Assembly: GCF_001419985.1 (NCBI RefSeq) | Contig: NZ_LJAL01000005.1 | Location: 186,001 to 250,000 of the forward strand | From: Loktanella sp. 5RATIMAR09 | GTDB taxonomy: Bacteria > Pseudomonadota > Alphaproteobacteria > Rhodobacterales > Rhodobacteraceae | Direction of reading: 5' to 3' | DNA length: 64,000 nucleotides | In this document: positions 35,553 through 45,565 of the stretch, one piece after another | How positions within the stretch are numbered: the stretch's first letter is position 1 | Layout of the letters: every line of letters begins with the position of its first letter | The notes under the pieces: model-generated | The model's input: the letters and a program-made list of their open reading frames with translations, nothing else | Database searches by the model: none | Told to the model about the DNA's origin: nothing | Program-made: the position numbers and the translations under genes

Positions 35553-36128
35553 TCAGTCTTCGTCAGTGCCGTCTGTGTCTGGCGCGTCGCCCCGTGGTTC
35601 ACGTGTCGGGCGGCCAACGACATCGCGCAATTCGTCGAGTTCGATAAAATTGTCAGCCTGACGGCGCAGTTCATCCGCGATCATTGGCGGCTGGCTCCGG
35701 ATTGTCGAGACAACAGAGACACGCACGCCCTTGCGTTGCAGCGCCTCGACCAGCGGGCGAAAATCGCCATCGCCCGAAAACAACACGATATGATCGACGT
35801 GGGGTGCAAGTTCCATGGCATCGACCGTAAGCTCGATATCCATGTTTCCTTTCACTTTCCGGCGACCCATACTGTCGGTGTATTCCTTGGCCGGTTTTGT
35901 CACCATGGTGAAGCCGTTGTAGTTCAGCCAATCCACGAGGGGGCGGATCGGTGAATATTCATCGTTTTCCAACAAGGCTGTGTAGTAAAATGCCCGAAGC
36001 ATTTTGCCGCGGCGCATGAATTCCTGCCGCAGGAGTTTGTAGTCGATGTCAAAGCCGAGCGATTTCGCTGCGGCATACAAGTTTGAACCATCGATGAAGA
36101 GCGCTAATCGCTCGTCCCGATAAAACAT
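35553..36128 (-). CDS. NYN domain protein (LabA/DUF88 type)
   Basis: 191 residues. PIN-like NYN nuclease fold: first Asp in [12 protein letters not shown] near 12, [13 protein letters not shown] near 98 and the acidic [16 protein letters not shown] near 118, the acid cluster expected for metal-dependent RNA cleavage. C terminus is acidic (TDGTDED). ATG 36128 is preceded by GGAAGGA, so the TTG at 36143 is rejected. Likely an RNA-processing enzyme; target unknown. Confidence 0.9.
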   Translation of the reverse strand: MFYRDERLALFIDGSNLYAAAKSLGFDIDYKLLRQEFMRRGKMLRAFYYTALLENDEYSPIRPLVDWLNYNGFTMVTKPAKEYTDSMGRRKVKGNMDIELTVDAMELAPHVDHIVLFSGDGDFRPLVEALQRKGVRVSVVSTIRSQPPMIADELRRQADNFIELDELRDVVGRPTREPRGDAPDTDGTDED

Positions 36129-36238
36129 AAGTAGTCCTTCCAAATGCGAACCTTGCGCTATTGTATTTCCGTGAGTGTTGATAGGTTAACGCAAGTATTT
36201 CATCTAAGTAATATATTCAGCAGGTGAGACAACCACAA

Positions 36239-36829
36239 ATGACCAAGCCCGAATGCCGAATAGCGCTTATTTGCCTTGGTAGTAACGAGGAATCGGCTTG
36301 GGGCGGTGCCTTGGCAACTGTACAAAAAGCAATGCTCATGGTGGCCGGTCTTTCGGAAAAACCGGCGCAATCCAGCGCACTCTATGCGACACCTGCCTTT
36401 CCAAAGGGGGCTGGACCGGACTTTGTGAATGCTGCAATGGCCATTTTCACGACAGTTTCGCCTGCGGATTTGCTGGACCACCTGCACCGGATCGAGGCCG
36501 CGGCGGGCCGCCAACGCACCAAACGGTGGGGGCAACGCACGCTCGATCTTGATCTGATTGCTGTCGGGGACATGATTTTGCCAGATCAAGACACCTATGC
36601 TTATTGGCACCATTTGCCGTTGCGGGATCAGCTGGTCGAGACACCGGCGCAGCTTATCCTGCCGCATCCGCGCATGCAGGACCGTGCTTTTGTGCTGGTA
36701 CCCTTGTGCGATGTGGCACCGGATTGGCGGCATCCTGTGCTGGGGCGTTCGGTTGCGGAAATCTGTGCAGACCTGCCATCGGCCAGCCGAGCCGAGGTCA
36801 CTCCCCTCACTGCCCCGGACGACCCATAG
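36239..36829 (+). CDS. folK: Hydroxymethyldihydropterin pyrophosphokinase
   Basis: Transfers pyrophosphate from ATP to 6-hydroxymethyl-7,8-dihydropterin in folate synthesis. About 196 residues. N-terminal ALICLGSNE, then RTKRWGQRTLDLDLIAVGD with the metal-binding Asp pair, and the C-terminal LILPHPRMQDRAFVLVPL signature. GTG 36224 is an alternative start (AGGTGAG overlaps it). Upstream of rpoZ by 100 bases. Confidence 0.95.
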   Translation: MTKPECRIALICLGSNEESAWGGALATVQKAMLMVAGLSEKPAQSSALYATPAFPKGAGPDFVNAAMAIFTTVSPADLLDHLHRIEAAAGRQRTKRWGQRTLDLDLIAVGDMILPDQDTYAYWHHLPLRDQLVETPAQLILPHPRMQDRAFVLVPLCDVAPDWRHPVLGRSVAEICADLPSASRAEVTPLTAPDDP

Positions 36830-36929
36830 AAAACAATGCGCAAACGCGGCGCAGGGCCTTGTCAATCTGGGTGGAAGGCTCTAAGTAGGCGGCTTCCAAA
36901 GTCCCTATTACCCGACTGGAGTACGTCCC

Positions 36930-37283
36930 ATGGCCCGCGTCACCGTAGAAGATTGCGTCGATAAAGTTCCAAACCGTTTTGAGCTTGTGATGCTTGCGGC
37001 ACATCGTGCGCGTGAAATTTCCGCTGGCGCGCCGATCACGGTGAACCGTGACAATGACAAAAATCCTGTCGTTTCGCTGCGTGAAATTGCGGATGAAACC
37101 CAGCAAGCCGACGATCTGCGCGAGCGTATGATCGAAGCCAACCAGTCACAGATTGAAATTGACGAGCCGGAAGAGGACAGCATGTCTCTTTTGATGGGCG
37201 CTGAGACCGATAAACCCGCTGATGACGATATGTCGGAAGAGAAATTGCTGCGCGCGTTGATGGATGCGCAAGGACAGCGTTAA
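36930..37283 (+). CDS. rpoZ: RNA polymerase omega subunit
   Basis: 117 residues. [30 protein letters not shown] and the VSLREIADE segment are standard omega. The acidic C-terminal tail ([23 protein letters not shown]) is longer than in E. coli, as usual in alphaproteobacteria. Assists polymerase assembly and, in many bacteria, ppGpp binding; it is followed by rsh, the ppGpp synthetase gene, 40 bases away. Confidence 0.97.
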   Translation: MARVTVEDCVDKVPNRFELVMLAAHRAREISAGAPITVNRDNDKNPVVSLREIADETQQADDLRERMIEANQSQIEIDEPEEDSMSLLMGAETDKPADDDMSEEKLLRALMDAQGQR

Positions 37284-37323
37284 GGTCGCCTCGCTGGCCT
37301 GACATGGATAGGCGCGCGACCAG

Positions 37324-39474
37324 ATGACGACTGCTGATGATCTGATCGCGCTGGTCCGCACTTACAACCCGAACTCGAATCATGCATTGCTGCGCGACGC
37401 CTTCGCTTTCGGTGAAGAGATGCACGAGGGCCAATTCCGCCATTCGGGTGAACCCTATTTCACGCATCCCGTTGCTGTTGCCGGTATTCTCGCCGAACAG
37501 CAGATGGACGATGCCACCATCATTACCGCCTTGTTGCATGATACCATCGAGGACACCAAAGCCTCTTTCGCCGACGTCGAAAAACGGTTTGGCCGCGAGA
37601 TTGCAGAACTTGTTGACGGGGTCACCAAGCTTACCAATCTGCAACTAACCTCGACCCAGACCAAACAAGCCGAGAATTTCCGTAAGCTTTTCATGGCGAC
37701 GTCGCGCGATTTGCGGGTGACTTTGGTCAAATTGGCCGACCGGTTGCACAACATGCGCACAATCAAATCCATGCGCCCTGAAAAACAGGCCCAGAAGGCG
37801 CGTGAAACGATGGATATCTTCGCCCCACTCGCGGGCCGCATGGGTATGCAGTGGATGCGCGAAGAGTTGGAGGACCTGTCTTTCCGCGTTCTCAACCCCG
37901 AAGGCCGCAATTCGATCATCCGCCGCTTTATCACACTGCAGCGTGAAACCGGCGATGTGATCCAGAAGATCACCGCCGACATGCGCGTCGAGATGGAAAA
38001 GGCCAACATCGTGGCCGATGTGGCGGGCCGCGCGAAAAAGCCCTACTCGATCTGGCGCAAGATGCAGGAGAAAGAACAGGGTTTCAGTCGCCTGTCCGAC
38101 ATCTACGGTTTCCGCGTGATCGTGGCGACCGAGGCGGATTGTTACCGCGTCCTCGGGGTCATCCATCAGCGGTGGCGCGCCGTGCCGGGGCGGTTCAAGG
38201 ACTATATCAGCCAGCCGAAATCCAACGGCTATCGCTCGATCCATACCACGGTGTCAGGGCGTGACGGCAAGCAGGTGGAAGTGCAGATCCGTACCCGCGA
38301 AATGCATGAAGTCGCCGAAACAGGTGTTGCTGCGCATTGGTCCTACAAGAATGGTGAGCGTGTTGAAAACCGCTTTGCCGTTGATCCTGTGCGCTGGATT
38401 TCATCGCTGACGGAACGTCTGGACGAAGATCAGGACCACGACGAGTTTCTCGAAGCGGTCAAGCTTGAGATGTATCAGGACCAGGTGTTCTGTTTTACGC
38501 CCAAGGGCGATGTGATCAAACTGCCGCGCGGTGCGACGCCCATTGATTTTGCCTATGCGATCCATACGCGGATCGGCTCGGCCTGTGTGGGTGCCAAGGT
38601 GGACGGGTTGCGTGTTCCACTTTGGACACGTCTGAAAAATGGTCAGTCTGTCGAAGTCATCACCGCCGAGGGCCAAACGCCGCAGGCGACATGGATTGAT
38701 ATCGCAGTCACGGGCCGCGCGAAAACCGCCATTCGCCGGTCACTTCGCGAAGAAGACCGCGAACGCTTTGTCCGGTTGGGGCGTGAACTGGCACGAGTGG
38801 CCTTTGAAAACGTCGGCAAGAAAAGCACCGAAAAGGCGCTCAAGACCGCCGCCAAAGCGCTGGCCATTGACGGCATTGACGAATTGCTGGCCCGCTTGGG
38901 CAGCGCTGAGATCACCGGACGCAAGGTTGTCACAGCAATCTATCCCGAGCTGGAGAATGCGCAGGGCGAAGAGATTGATCAGGGGCGGGCTGTCGTCGGC
39001 CTCGCGCCGGATCAGATCCAGCAGCGTGGTGCGTGCTGTCAGCCGGTACCGGGCGAGCGGATTGTGGGTATCACCTTTCGTGGTCATGGTGTTGTCGTAC
39101 ACGCGATTGATTGTGCGGCTTTGGTTGACTACGAGGATCAGCCGGAGCGCTGGATTGACCTGCATTGGCAAGAGGGCACACATGGCGCGGTCAACACCGT
39201 AACATTCGATGCCACAATTGCGAACGACTCGGGCGTGCTGGGACGTATTTGCACATTGATTGGCGAACAGAACGCCAATATCTCTGACCTCAAGTTCATT
39301 GACCGCAAGCCAGACTATTTTAGGTTGCTGATTGATGTTGATCTGCGCGACGCAGAGCACCTGCACCGCGTGCAAACAGCGCTTGAGGCGGAAAGTAACG
39401 TGTCGTCAATCAAACGCCACAAAGATCCAGGACTAGCACTCTTGGGAGCGGGTACGCCGCGCAGGGAAGGATGA
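37324..39474 (+). CDS. rsh: Bifunctional (p)ppGpp synthetase/hydrolase
   Basis: 716 residues, single Rsh of alphaproteobacteria. HD hydrolase domain about 25-170 with intact HDTIEDT, so hydrolysis should work; synthetase domain about 230-350 (YGFRVIVATEADCYRVLG, KSNGYRSIHTTV); TGS about 385-445; C-terminal ACT about 640-710 (NDSGVLGRICTLIGEQNANIS). Controls the stringent response. Directly after rpoZ and six bases before a DUF2062 gene. Confidence 0.97.
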   Translation: MTTADDLIALVRTYNPNSNHALLRDAFAFGEEMHEGQFRHSGEPYFTHPVAVAGILAEQQMDDATIITALLHDTIEDTKASFADVEKRFGREIAELVDGVTKLTNLQLTSTQTKQAENFRKLFMATSRDLRVTLVKLADRLHNMRTIKSMRPEKQAQKARETMDIFAPLAGRMGMQWMREELEDLSFRVLNPEGRNSIIRRFITLQRETGDVIQKITADMRVEMEKANIVADVAGRAKKPYSIWRKMQEKEQGFSRLSDIYGFRVIVATEADCYRVLGVIHQRWRAVPGRFKDYISQPKSNGYRSIHTTVSGRDGKQVEVQIRTREMHEVAETGVAAHWSYKNGERVENRFAVDPVRWISSLTERLDEDQDHDEFLEAVKLEMYQDQVFCFTPKGDVIKLPRGATPIDFAYAIHTRIGSACVGAKVDGLRVPLWTRLKNGQSVEVITAEGQTPQATWIDIAVTGRAKTAIRRSLREEDRERFVRLGRELARVAFENVGKKSTEKALKTAAKALAIDGIDELLARLGSAEITGRKVVTAIYPELENAQGEEIDQGRAVVGLAPDQIQQRGACCQPVPGERIVGITFRGHGVVVHAIDCAALVDYEDQPERWIDLHWQEGTHGAVNTVTFDATIANDSGVLGRICTLIGEQNANISDLKFIDRKPDYFRLLIDVDLRDAEHLHRVQTALEAESNVSSIKRHKDPGLALLGAGTPRREG

Positions 39475-39480
39475 CGAGTA

Positions 39481-40122
39481 TTGGTCTTCAAACGTAGGGA
39501 TAGACGGGCGATCTGGCAGATCGTGCTGGATTTCTTCTATCCGCGTGGTGGCTGGACCCGTGCTTTTGAATACGTCAAACATCGCGTCCGCCGGTTGCCC
39601 GATACACCGCAGAAAATCAGTCGGGGCATCTGGGCGGGTGTGTTTGTGTGCTTCACCCCGCTCTTCGGCCTGCACTTTGTCTTTGCCGCGATTATCGCGC
39701 GGGCCATGCGCGGCAATATCCTTGCTGCGCTGATGGCGACATTTTTTGGCAACCCGCTGACCTTTCCGCCCATTGGCTTTCTGTCCATTAGTCTGGGATC
39801 ATGGCTTTTGGGCCTGCCACCCGGCCGCAACGACCATCTTGGTCAGAAATTTGCTGATGCAAGCTATGATCTTTGGCACAACGTTGTCGCGGTCTTTACG
39901 CCTGACCCGATCAACTGGCGCGGCCTGCAGGTGTTTTATGACGATGTTTTCTTTCCCTATCTGGTGGGTGGTATCCTCCCCGGGCTGATCACTGCGACCA
40001 TCGCCTACTACCTCGCTGTTCCGGTGATTGGTGCCTACCAGACCCGCCGCAAGAAAGCGTTGCTGGCAAAGCTTGACCAGTTGAAGAAAAAGACATCACC
40101 TGAACAAGGATCCGGCCAATAG
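39481..40122 (+). CDS. DUF2062 membrane protein
   Basis: 213 residues. Conserved GIWAGVFVCFTPLFGLHFVFAA followed by GNPLTFPPIGFLSISLGSWLLG identifies DUF2062, a small membrane family of unknown function. Three or four hydrophobic segments and a Lys-rich C-terminal tail. TTG start at 39481, with GAAGGA nine bases upstream; no ATG is available before the conserved region. Sits between rsh and pdxJ in what looks like one operon. Confidence 0.9.
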   Translation: MVFKRRDRRAIWQIVLDFFYPRGGWTRAFEYVKHRVRRLPDTPQKISRGIWAGVFVCFTPLFGLHFVFAAIIARAMRGNILAALMATFFGNPLTFPPIGFLSISLGSWLLGLPPGRNDHLGQKFADASYDLWHNVVAVFTPDPINWRGLQVFYDDVFFPYLVGGILPGLITATIAYYLAVPVIGAYQTRRKKALLAKLDQLKKKTSPEQGSGQ

Positions 40123-40149
40123 CCTGACCCAACGGAAGGACGAAAAACC

Positions 40150-40893
40150 ATGACAAATACTTTGCGCCTAGGAGTGAATATCGACCATGTCGCCACCGTT
40201 CGCAACGCGCGCGGCGGTGCCGCCCCTGATCCTGTGCGCGCGGCGATCATGGCCGAAGCGGCTGGCGCGGACGGGATCACCGCACACTTGCGCGAGGACC
40301 GCCGCCACATCACGGACACCGATATCGAAGGCTTGATGGCTGCTCTGAAAGGGCCGCTGAATTTCGAAATGGCCGCCACAGCAGAGATGCAGGCGATTGC
40401 CTTGCGCCATAAACCCCATGCGGTCTGTATTGTGCCCGAAAAGCGCGAAGAGCGCACAACCGAAGGCGGACTGGAGGTCGCGCGCGAGGAAAACGCGCTG
40501 GCCCATTATATCGCCCCGATACGCGACGCCGGATGCCGTGTGTCGATCTTTATCGCCGCTGACAAGCGCCAGATCGAGGCTGCCCACCGCATCGGCGCCG
40601 AAGTGATCGAACTGCATACCGGCGCTTATTGTGACGCCCATGCCGAAGGTCGCTTTGATGTCCGCGATAATGAGCTGCGCAAGCTGACGGATATGGCCGC
40701 TTTCGCCCATGATCTGGGGCTTGAGGTCCACGCAGGGCATGGTTTGACCTATGACTGCGTCAGCCCGATCGCTGCGCTGCCACAGGTAATGGAACTGAAC
40801 ATCGGGCATTTCATCATCGGTGAAGCAATCTTTCGCGGGCTGGGCCCCGCGATTGCCGAAATGCGCCGGATTATGGATGAGGCGCGGGCGTGA
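40150..40893 (+). CDS. pdxJ: Pyridoxine 5-phosphate synthase
   Basis: Condenses 1-deoxyxylulose 5-phosphate with 3-amino-2-oxopropyl phosphate in vitamin B6 synthesis. 247 residues. [47 protein letters not shown] and [13 protein letters not shown] are all family signatures. Overlaps the deaminase gene by four bases (GTGA). PLP made here would also serve the three PLP enzymes of the bhc operon. Confidence 0.97.
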   Translation: MTNTLRLGVNIDHVATVRNARGGAAPDPVRAAIMAEAAGADGITAHLREDRRHITDTDIEGLMAALKGPLNFEMAATAEMQAIALRHKPHAVCIVPEKREERTTEGGLEVAREENALAHYIAPIRDAGCRVSIFIAADKRQIEAAHRIGAEVIELHTGAYCDAHAEGRFDVRDNELRKLTDMAAFAHDLGLEVHAGHGLTYDCVSPIAALPQVMELNIGHFIIGEAIFRGLGPAIAEMRRIMDEARA

Positions 40894-41372
40894 CGGTAAG
40901 GCAGGTGACCATAACGGATGCAGAGCGAGACGCGATGCGCGATGTGACGGACCACGCCTGCGCACTGCATGCTGCCGGCCGCGATATCGTTTTCACTGCC
41001 GCTGTCGTTCTGGATGGCCAAGTCATCGCGACAGCCCGCAACGAAGTGAGCGACAGCGATGACCCCAGCCGACATGCCGAGGTTGTGGCGATTGCGCAGG
41101 CCGCCAAAGCCGCGGGTGATCGGGATCTTTCGGGGGCAACGCTTCTTGCATCCTGCCAACCCTGCGAGATGTGTTTGGCAACAATGCGCTGGGCCGGTAT
41201 CGGGCGTGTGATTTTCGCAGCGCAGAAGGCCAATATTGCGGAGACCTATTTCCGGTTTCCAGGGCTCGAGATTTCGGATTTCCATGCAGCTTGCGACGGG
41301 GTGTTCGACTATCTGGGCGGTGTTCACGAAGACCGCGTGGCGCATATCTATGCGGCGAAGGACAGCGCATGA
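40890..41372 (+). CDS. Nucleoside deaminase, CMP/dCMP family
   Basis: 160 residues. Zinc-dependent deaminase motifs HAE (in [10 protein letters not shown]) and PCEMC (in [11 protein letters not shown]). GTG start overlaps the pdxJ stop by four bases, and its own stop overlaps acpS (ATGA). Whether it acts on guanine, cytidine, tRNA adenosine or another base cannot be told from the sequence. Its presence between pdxJ and acpS, which usually adjoin, is unusual. Confidence 0.9.
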   Translation: MTVRQVTITDAERDAMRDVTDHACALHAAGRDIVFTAAVVLDGQVIATARNEVSDSDDPSRHAEVVAIAQAAKAAGDRDLSGATLLASCQPCEMCLATMRWAGIGRVIFAAQKANIAETYFRFPGLEISDFHAACDGVFDYLGGVHEDRVAHIYAAKDSA

Positions 41373-41770
41373 TTTTGGGGATTGGCACTGATCTGGCGAA
41401 CATCGAACGGATCCAAGCGACACTGGATCGCTTTGGTAACCGTTTCCGCAACCGCGTGTTCACTGATATCGAACAACACAAGGCCGAGCGCCGCAAGGAT
41501 ATCGCCGGCACCTATGCCAAGCGCTGGGCCGCGAAAGAGGCGTGCTCGAAGGCGCTGGGCACCGGATTGCGGATGGGCATTTCCTGGAAAGACATGGCGG
41601 TGTCCAATCTGCGGACAGGCCAGCCGGTCATGGCCGTCACGGGTTGGGCCAAAGAGCGTCTCGATCAGATGACCCCGGCAGGCCACGAGGCCATCATTCA
41701 CGTGACGCTGACCGATGATCACCCTTGGGCACAGGCCTTTGTCGTGATCGAGGCGCGCCCCATCGCTTGA
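41369..41770 (+). CDS. acpS: Holo-acyl-carrier-protein synthase
   Basis: Transfers 4-phosphopantetheine from CoA to apo-ACP. 133 residues. [12 protein letters not shown] holds the metal Asp, and [16 protein letters not shown] the metal Glu and helix signature. The ATG overlaps the deaminase stop (ATGA), so the open frame upstream to 41171 is not part of the gene. Confidence 0.97.
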   Translation: MILGIGTDLANIERIQATLDRFGNRFRNRVFTDIEQHKAERRKDIAGTYAKRWAAKEACSKALGTGLRMGISWKDMAVSNLRTGQPVMAVTGWAKERLDQMTPAGHEAIIHVTLTDDHPWAQAFVVIEARPIA

Positions 41771-41823
41771 CAGGGCAGTCCCACAGGCTCATGTAGCCAC
41801 AAACCTATTGCAAGGATCAGAAA

Positions 41824-42660
41824 ATGGCCGAAAAAACAGGATTTATCGCCTGGCTGATTGATACAGTGAAAACCGTATTTTGGGCACTGGTCATTGCCGG
41901 CATTTTTCGCACCCTCTTTTTTCAGCCATTCTGGATTCCCTCGGGATCAATGAAGGACACGCTGCTGATCGGTGACTTCCTTTTCGTCAACAAGATGGCT
42001 TATGGCTATTCCTACGCATCCTGTCCGTCGATCCGCATTCAGGGGCTGGGCATTGATATCGGCGCGGATGATTTTTGCGGGTTTATCGAGGACCGTGAAG
42101 ATCGTATCTTCGGTTCAGACCCCGAGCGTGGTGATATCGTGGTCTTCCGTCACCCCGTCGACGGGCGTGATTTCATCAAGCGTCTGATCGGCCTGCCGGG
42201 TGACCGTATTCAGGTGGTTGATGGTGTGCTGCAGATCAATGATGTTCCGGTTCAGGTTGAACCGGCAGGTGTCTTTACCGAAATCATGGCACCTCAGGGC
42301 CCGCTTGGTCTGCGGCCGCAGTGCGCGAACGGCCCTGTCGGTTCCGGCGCTGTCTGTGAAAAAACCCGCGCGATCGAGACGCTGCCAAATGGCGTCAGCC
42401 ATGCGATCCTGGATATTGGGCCGCGTCCGACCGACAACACCGGCGTCTTTACCGTGCCGCAGGGGCAGTTCTTTTTCATGGGGGACAACCGCGACAATTC
42501 AACCGATAGCCGCGTATCGCCGGCAGCTAACGGTGTGGGCTTTGTTGCGCGCAAGGATATCGTGGGGCGCGCTGACCGCGTCATGTTCTCTTCTGCTGGG
42601 CGTTCGATGTTCGCTTTCTGGACATGGCGGTCTGACCGTTTCTTCAAGGCGCTCGATTGA
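41824..42660 (+). CDS. lepB: Signal peptidase I
   Basis: 278 residues. One N-terminal membrane helix about 13-35, then the catalytic Ser S42 in IPSGSMKDT and general-base Lys K119 in [24 protein letters not shown] near the C terminus is the family box. Removes leader peptides of exported proteins. Box E and other elements complete. The stop overlaps the rnc TTG start. Confidence 0.97.
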   Translation: MAEKTGFIAWLIDTVKTVFWALVIAGIFRTLFFQPFWIPSGSMKDTLLIGDFLFVNKMAYGYSYASCPSIRIQGLGIDIGADDFCGFIEDREDRIFGSDPERGDIVVFRHPVDGRDFIKRLIGLPGDRIQVVDGVLQINDVPVQVEPAGVFTEIMAPQGPLGLRPQCANGPVGSGAVCEKTRAIETLPNGVSHAILDIGPRPTDNTGVFTVPQGQFFFMGDNRDNSTDSRVSPAANGVGFVARKDIVGRADRVMFSSAGRSMFAFWTWRSDRFFKALD

Positions 42661-43337
42661 AGCTCTCGGTCGAACTTTCTGCCTTCTCGAAAAGGCTAGG
42701 GTACAGTTTTCAGACGCCCGAGATTCTGATCCGTGCGGTAACCCATTCGTCTATCGTCAGCCCACATCGGGATGACAACCAGCGGCTCGAGTTCTTGGGC
42801 GACCGTGTCTTGGGGCTTGTGATGGCCGAGGCACTGCTTGCGGCGGATCCTTCTGCACCCGAAGGCCTGCTCGCCCCGCGGTACAATGCGTTGGTCCGCC
42901 GCGAAGCCTGCGCAGATGTGGCGCGCCAGATTGATCTGGGGGCGGTGCTGAAACTGGGGCGCTCTGAAATGAAATCGGGCGGTCGCCGGAAAGAGGCGCT
43001 GCTCGCCGATGCGATGGAAGCTGTCATCGCAGCCATTTATCAGGACGGTGGTTTTGACGCCGCACGCGCCGCTATTCTGAAGCTGTGGGGCGCGCGGATC
43101 ACCAACGTTGCTGATGATGCGCGCGATGCAAAGACCGCCCTGCAGGAATGGGCGCAGGCCCGCGGCGAGGTGCCGCCGCAGTATATCGAAGTGGCGCGCA
43201 CTGGACCTGACCACCAGCCTGTGTTTACCATCGAAGCCCGCTTGGCGTCTGGCCCGTCCGAGCAGGCCACAGCCGGATCAAAACGCCATGCTGAACAAGC
43301 GGCGGCAAGCGCTCTTTTAAAGAAAGTCGATCAATGA
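42657..43337 (+). CDS. rnc: Ribonuclease III
   Basis: 226 residues. Signature [15 protein letters not shown] with catalytic acids, second acidic site [16 protein letters not shown], and a C-terminal double-stranded RNA-binding domain about 155-224 ([14 protein letters not shown]). TTG start overlapping the lepB stop (TTGA), no ATG near. Cleaves rRNA precursors and structured mRNA. Overlaps era by four bases. Confidence 0.97.
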   Translation: MKLSVELSAFSKRLGYSFQTPEILIRAVTHSSIVSPHRDDNQRLEFLGDRVLGLVMAEALLAADPSAPEGLLAPRYNALVRREACADVARQIDLGAVLKLGRSEMKSGGRRKEALLADAMEAVIAAIYQDGGFDAARAAILKLWGARITNVADDARDAKTALQEWAQARGEVPPQYIEVARTGPDHQPVFTIEARLASGPSEQATAGSKRHAEQAAASALLKKVDQ

Positions 43338-44251
43338 CTGACGCCCCAACCAAAGCCGGATTTGTCGCCCTGATCGGCGAACCGAATGCCGGAAAGTCGA
43401 CGCTCTTGAACCGCATGGTCGGCGCAAAAGTGTCCATCGTGACCCATAAGGTGCAAACGACCCGTGCGCGTATTCGCGGTGTGGCAATGGCAGAGAATGC
43501 ACAGTTGATCTTTATCGATACGCCAGGCCTGTTCAAACCGCGCCGCCGGCTTGATCGGGCGATGGTGGCGGCTGCTTGGGGCGGTGCTGCCGATGCCGAT
43601 GTTGTCGTTCTGATGATCGAGGCGCATCGCGGTGTCACTTCAGGCGTCAAGGCGATCTTGGAAACCCTGTCCGAGCGGTCAGGCAGATCGCCTGTAGCCC
43701 TTGCAATCAACAAGATCGACAAAGTGAAGTCCGAAGTGCTGCTGGCACTGACCAAAGAGATGAATGAGGCGTTTCCTTTCGCCGAGACTTTCATGATATC
43801 GGCCGAGCGGGGGCATGGCTGTGAGGCGCTGCGCGACTGGCTGGTCACACAGGTTCCCGAAGGCCCGTATCTTTACCCCGAGGACCAGATTGCCGATCTG
43901 CCGATGCGCATGATTGCCGCCGAGATGACCCGTGAAAAGCTGACCCTGCGTCTGCATCAGGAGCTGCCCTACGAGCTGACAGTTGAAACCGAAAACTGGG
44001 AAGAACGCCCCGATGGCTCGGCGCGCATTGACCAGCTGATCTATGTCGCGCGCGACGGGCATAAAGGCATTGTGCTGGGCAAAGGCGGCGAAACCGTCAA
44101 GGCCATCAGTCAGGCCGCGCGGATAGAGCTTGAAGAATTTCTTGGTCGCCGTGTGCATCTGTTTGTGAAGGTCAAGGTGCGCCCCAACTGGCTGGAAGAC
44201 GCCGAGCGGTATTCCGAGATGGGGCTTGATTTCAAAGACGGCAACACTTGA
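43334..44251 (+). CDS. era: GTPase Era
   Basis: 305 residues. G1 [13 protein letters not shown]2 T in [10 protein letters not shown]3 DTPGL, G4 NKID; C-terminal KH domain with [15 protein letters not shown]. Binds 16S rRNA and helps 30S maturation. Overlaps rnc upstream by four bases (ATGA) and DUF1491 downstream (TTGA). Confidence 0.97.
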   Translation: MTDAPTKAGFVALIGEPNAGKSTLLNRMVGAKVSIVTHKVQTTRARIRGVAMAENAQLIFIDTPGLFKPRRRLDRAMVAAAWGGAADADVVVLMIEAHRGVTSGVKAILETLSERSGRSPVALAINKIDKVKSEVLLALTKEMNEAFPFAETFMISAERGHGCEALRDWLVTQVPEGPYLYPEDQIADLPMRMIAAEMTREKLTLRLHQELPYELTVETENWEERPDGSARIDQLIYVARDGHKGIVLGKGGETVKAISQAARIELEEFLGRRVHLFVKVKVRPNWLEDAERYSEMGLDFKDGNT

Positions 44252-44574
44252 AGCTGACTGCGGATATCTGGGTTTCGGCCTATCTGACGCGGTTGCGCCT
44301 GACTGAGATACCAGCCTTTGTGGTCCAGCGCGGTGACAGCACAGCCGGTGCCGTATTGGTCAAGCTGAATACGCTGGATGGCAAGGCGTGCTGTTTTCAG
44401 CGCAGCTTTGATCTGATGACGGGCGAACGCAAATGGATGGTGCTGGTTGAGGGCGACGAGGCCGAGGTTGATGCGTCGATCATCAGGCAGCGTGGCTTTG
44501 ATCCTGATCTGTGGGTAATCGAGGTTGAAGACCGCCAAGGGCGTCACCTGCTGGATGAACCGGGGTTAGGCTAA
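44248..44574 (+). CDS. DUF1491 family protein
   Basis: 108 residues, soluble alpha/beta protein. [29 protein letters not shown] and IIRQRGFDPDLWVIEVED are typical of DUF1491, an alphaproteobacterial family of unknown function commonly found between era and recO. TTG start overlaps era by four bases (TTGA). Confidence 0.9.
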   Translation: MKLTADIWVSAYLTRLRLTEIPAFVVQRGDSTAGAVLVKLNTLDGKACCFQRSFDLMTGERKWMVLVEGDEAEVDASIIRQRGFDPDLWVIEVEDRQGRHLLDEPGLG

Positions 44575-44579
44575 CTTTT

Positions 44580-44759
44580 ACGCCTCCGGCGGGAGTATTT
44601 TTGGCAAGATGATAAGACATCTTTAACCAAGTCACCCGAGACTGCTACCATGGTACAGGCTGGAGAGCCGATGGCCACGCAAGGTGATGAGCTTTTGTTC
44701 GTCTCTGGGGCAAGATGGTCATTATCATCTTGCCTCAAATACTCCCCCGCCGGAGGCGT
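44580..44759. repeat. Inverted pair of a Rhodobacteraceae intergenic repeat
   Basis: Copy 1 at 44580-44615 begins ACGCCTCCGGCGGGAGTATT and ends GGCAAGATGATAA; copy 2 at 44722-44759 is the same element inverted, with two extra Gs and GA for TT. Together they could fold into a large hairpin about 180 bases long. Both ends of the gap between DUF1491 and recO are filled by the pair. Confidence 0.75.
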
Positions 44760-44839
44760 CCTGCCTGTGCAGGCCACGCAGCGCTTGCAACTGTGCGCAA
44801 CCCGGTCTGTTATGCGCAAATGAAACGGACGTTTTCCAT

Positions 44840-45565
44840 ATGATTGAATGGCAAGATGAAGCCGCACTCTTGTCGTCGCGCCCCTTTGGTGAGAACGCTG
44901 TGATCATCGAGGTGTTCAGCGCGTCACATGGCCGTCATGCAGGTGTCGTCAGGGGCGGGACCAGTCGTAAACTGGCACCAATCCTGCAACCCGGTGCGCA
45001 AGTGGCGGTGGCCTGGAAGGCGCGGCTGGATAGCCATCTTGGGGCCTTTACTGTCGAGCCGATCCGAAGCCGTGCAGCGGCGGCGATGAGTGACAGGCTT
45101 GCCTTGGCGGGGCTGAATGCGGTGTGTAGCCTTTTGACCATTGTCTTGCCGGAACGCGAGGCACATCGCCCGCTCTATGACCGTACGATCGGGTTGCTGG
45201 ATCTTTTGGGGCAGTCCGAAGTCTGGCCATTGGCCTATCTGCGCTGGGAGCAGGCGCTCTTGGATGAAATGGGGTTTGGGCTCAACCTTTCGGCCTGTGC
45301 TGTGCGCGGTGTGAATGAAGATCTGATCTATGTGTCCCCGAAGTCGGGCCGTGCTGTCAGCCGCGAGGCCGCAGGTGAATGGGCCGACCGCATGCTGCCC
45401 TTGCCGCCGGTGCTGGCGGGCAAGGGGGATGCATCTAATACCGAGATTGCCAAAGCGCTGGGGACGACAGGTTATTTTATCGAACATCGTTTGATCAAAA
45501 GCTTGGGTGATCGCCCCATGCCGGGCGCGCGCGCGCGGCTCTTGGATGCAATTGCGCGCGCCTAG
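44840..45565 (+). CDS. recO: DNA repair protein RecO
   Basis: 241 residues. N-terminal OB domain ([31 protein letters not shown]), helical middle with [12 protein letters not shown], and the zinc-type region is reduced to one Cys (NLSACAVRG), as common in alphaproteobacteria. Works with RecR/RecF to load RecA. ATG 44840 chosen; the open frame reaches into the repeat upstream. Its end overlaps the convergent reductase gene by four bases. Confidence 0.93.
   Translation: MIEWQDEAALLSSRPFGENAVIIEVFSASHGRHAGVVRGGTSRKLAPILQPGAQVAVAWKARLDSHLGAFTVEPIRSRAAAAMSDRLALAGLNAVCSLLTIVLPEREAHRPLYDRTIGLLDLLGQSEVWPLAYLRWEQALLDEMGFGLNLSACAVRGVNEDLIYVSPKSGRAVSREAAGEWADRMLPLPPVLAGKGDASNTEIAKALGTTGYFIEHRLIKSLGDRPMPGARARLLDAIARA

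Noticed and set aside
37284-37321. GGTCGC/GCGACC inverted repeat before rsh
   Set aside because: Only six bases per arm over a 26-base spacer; expected by chance at this GC level.
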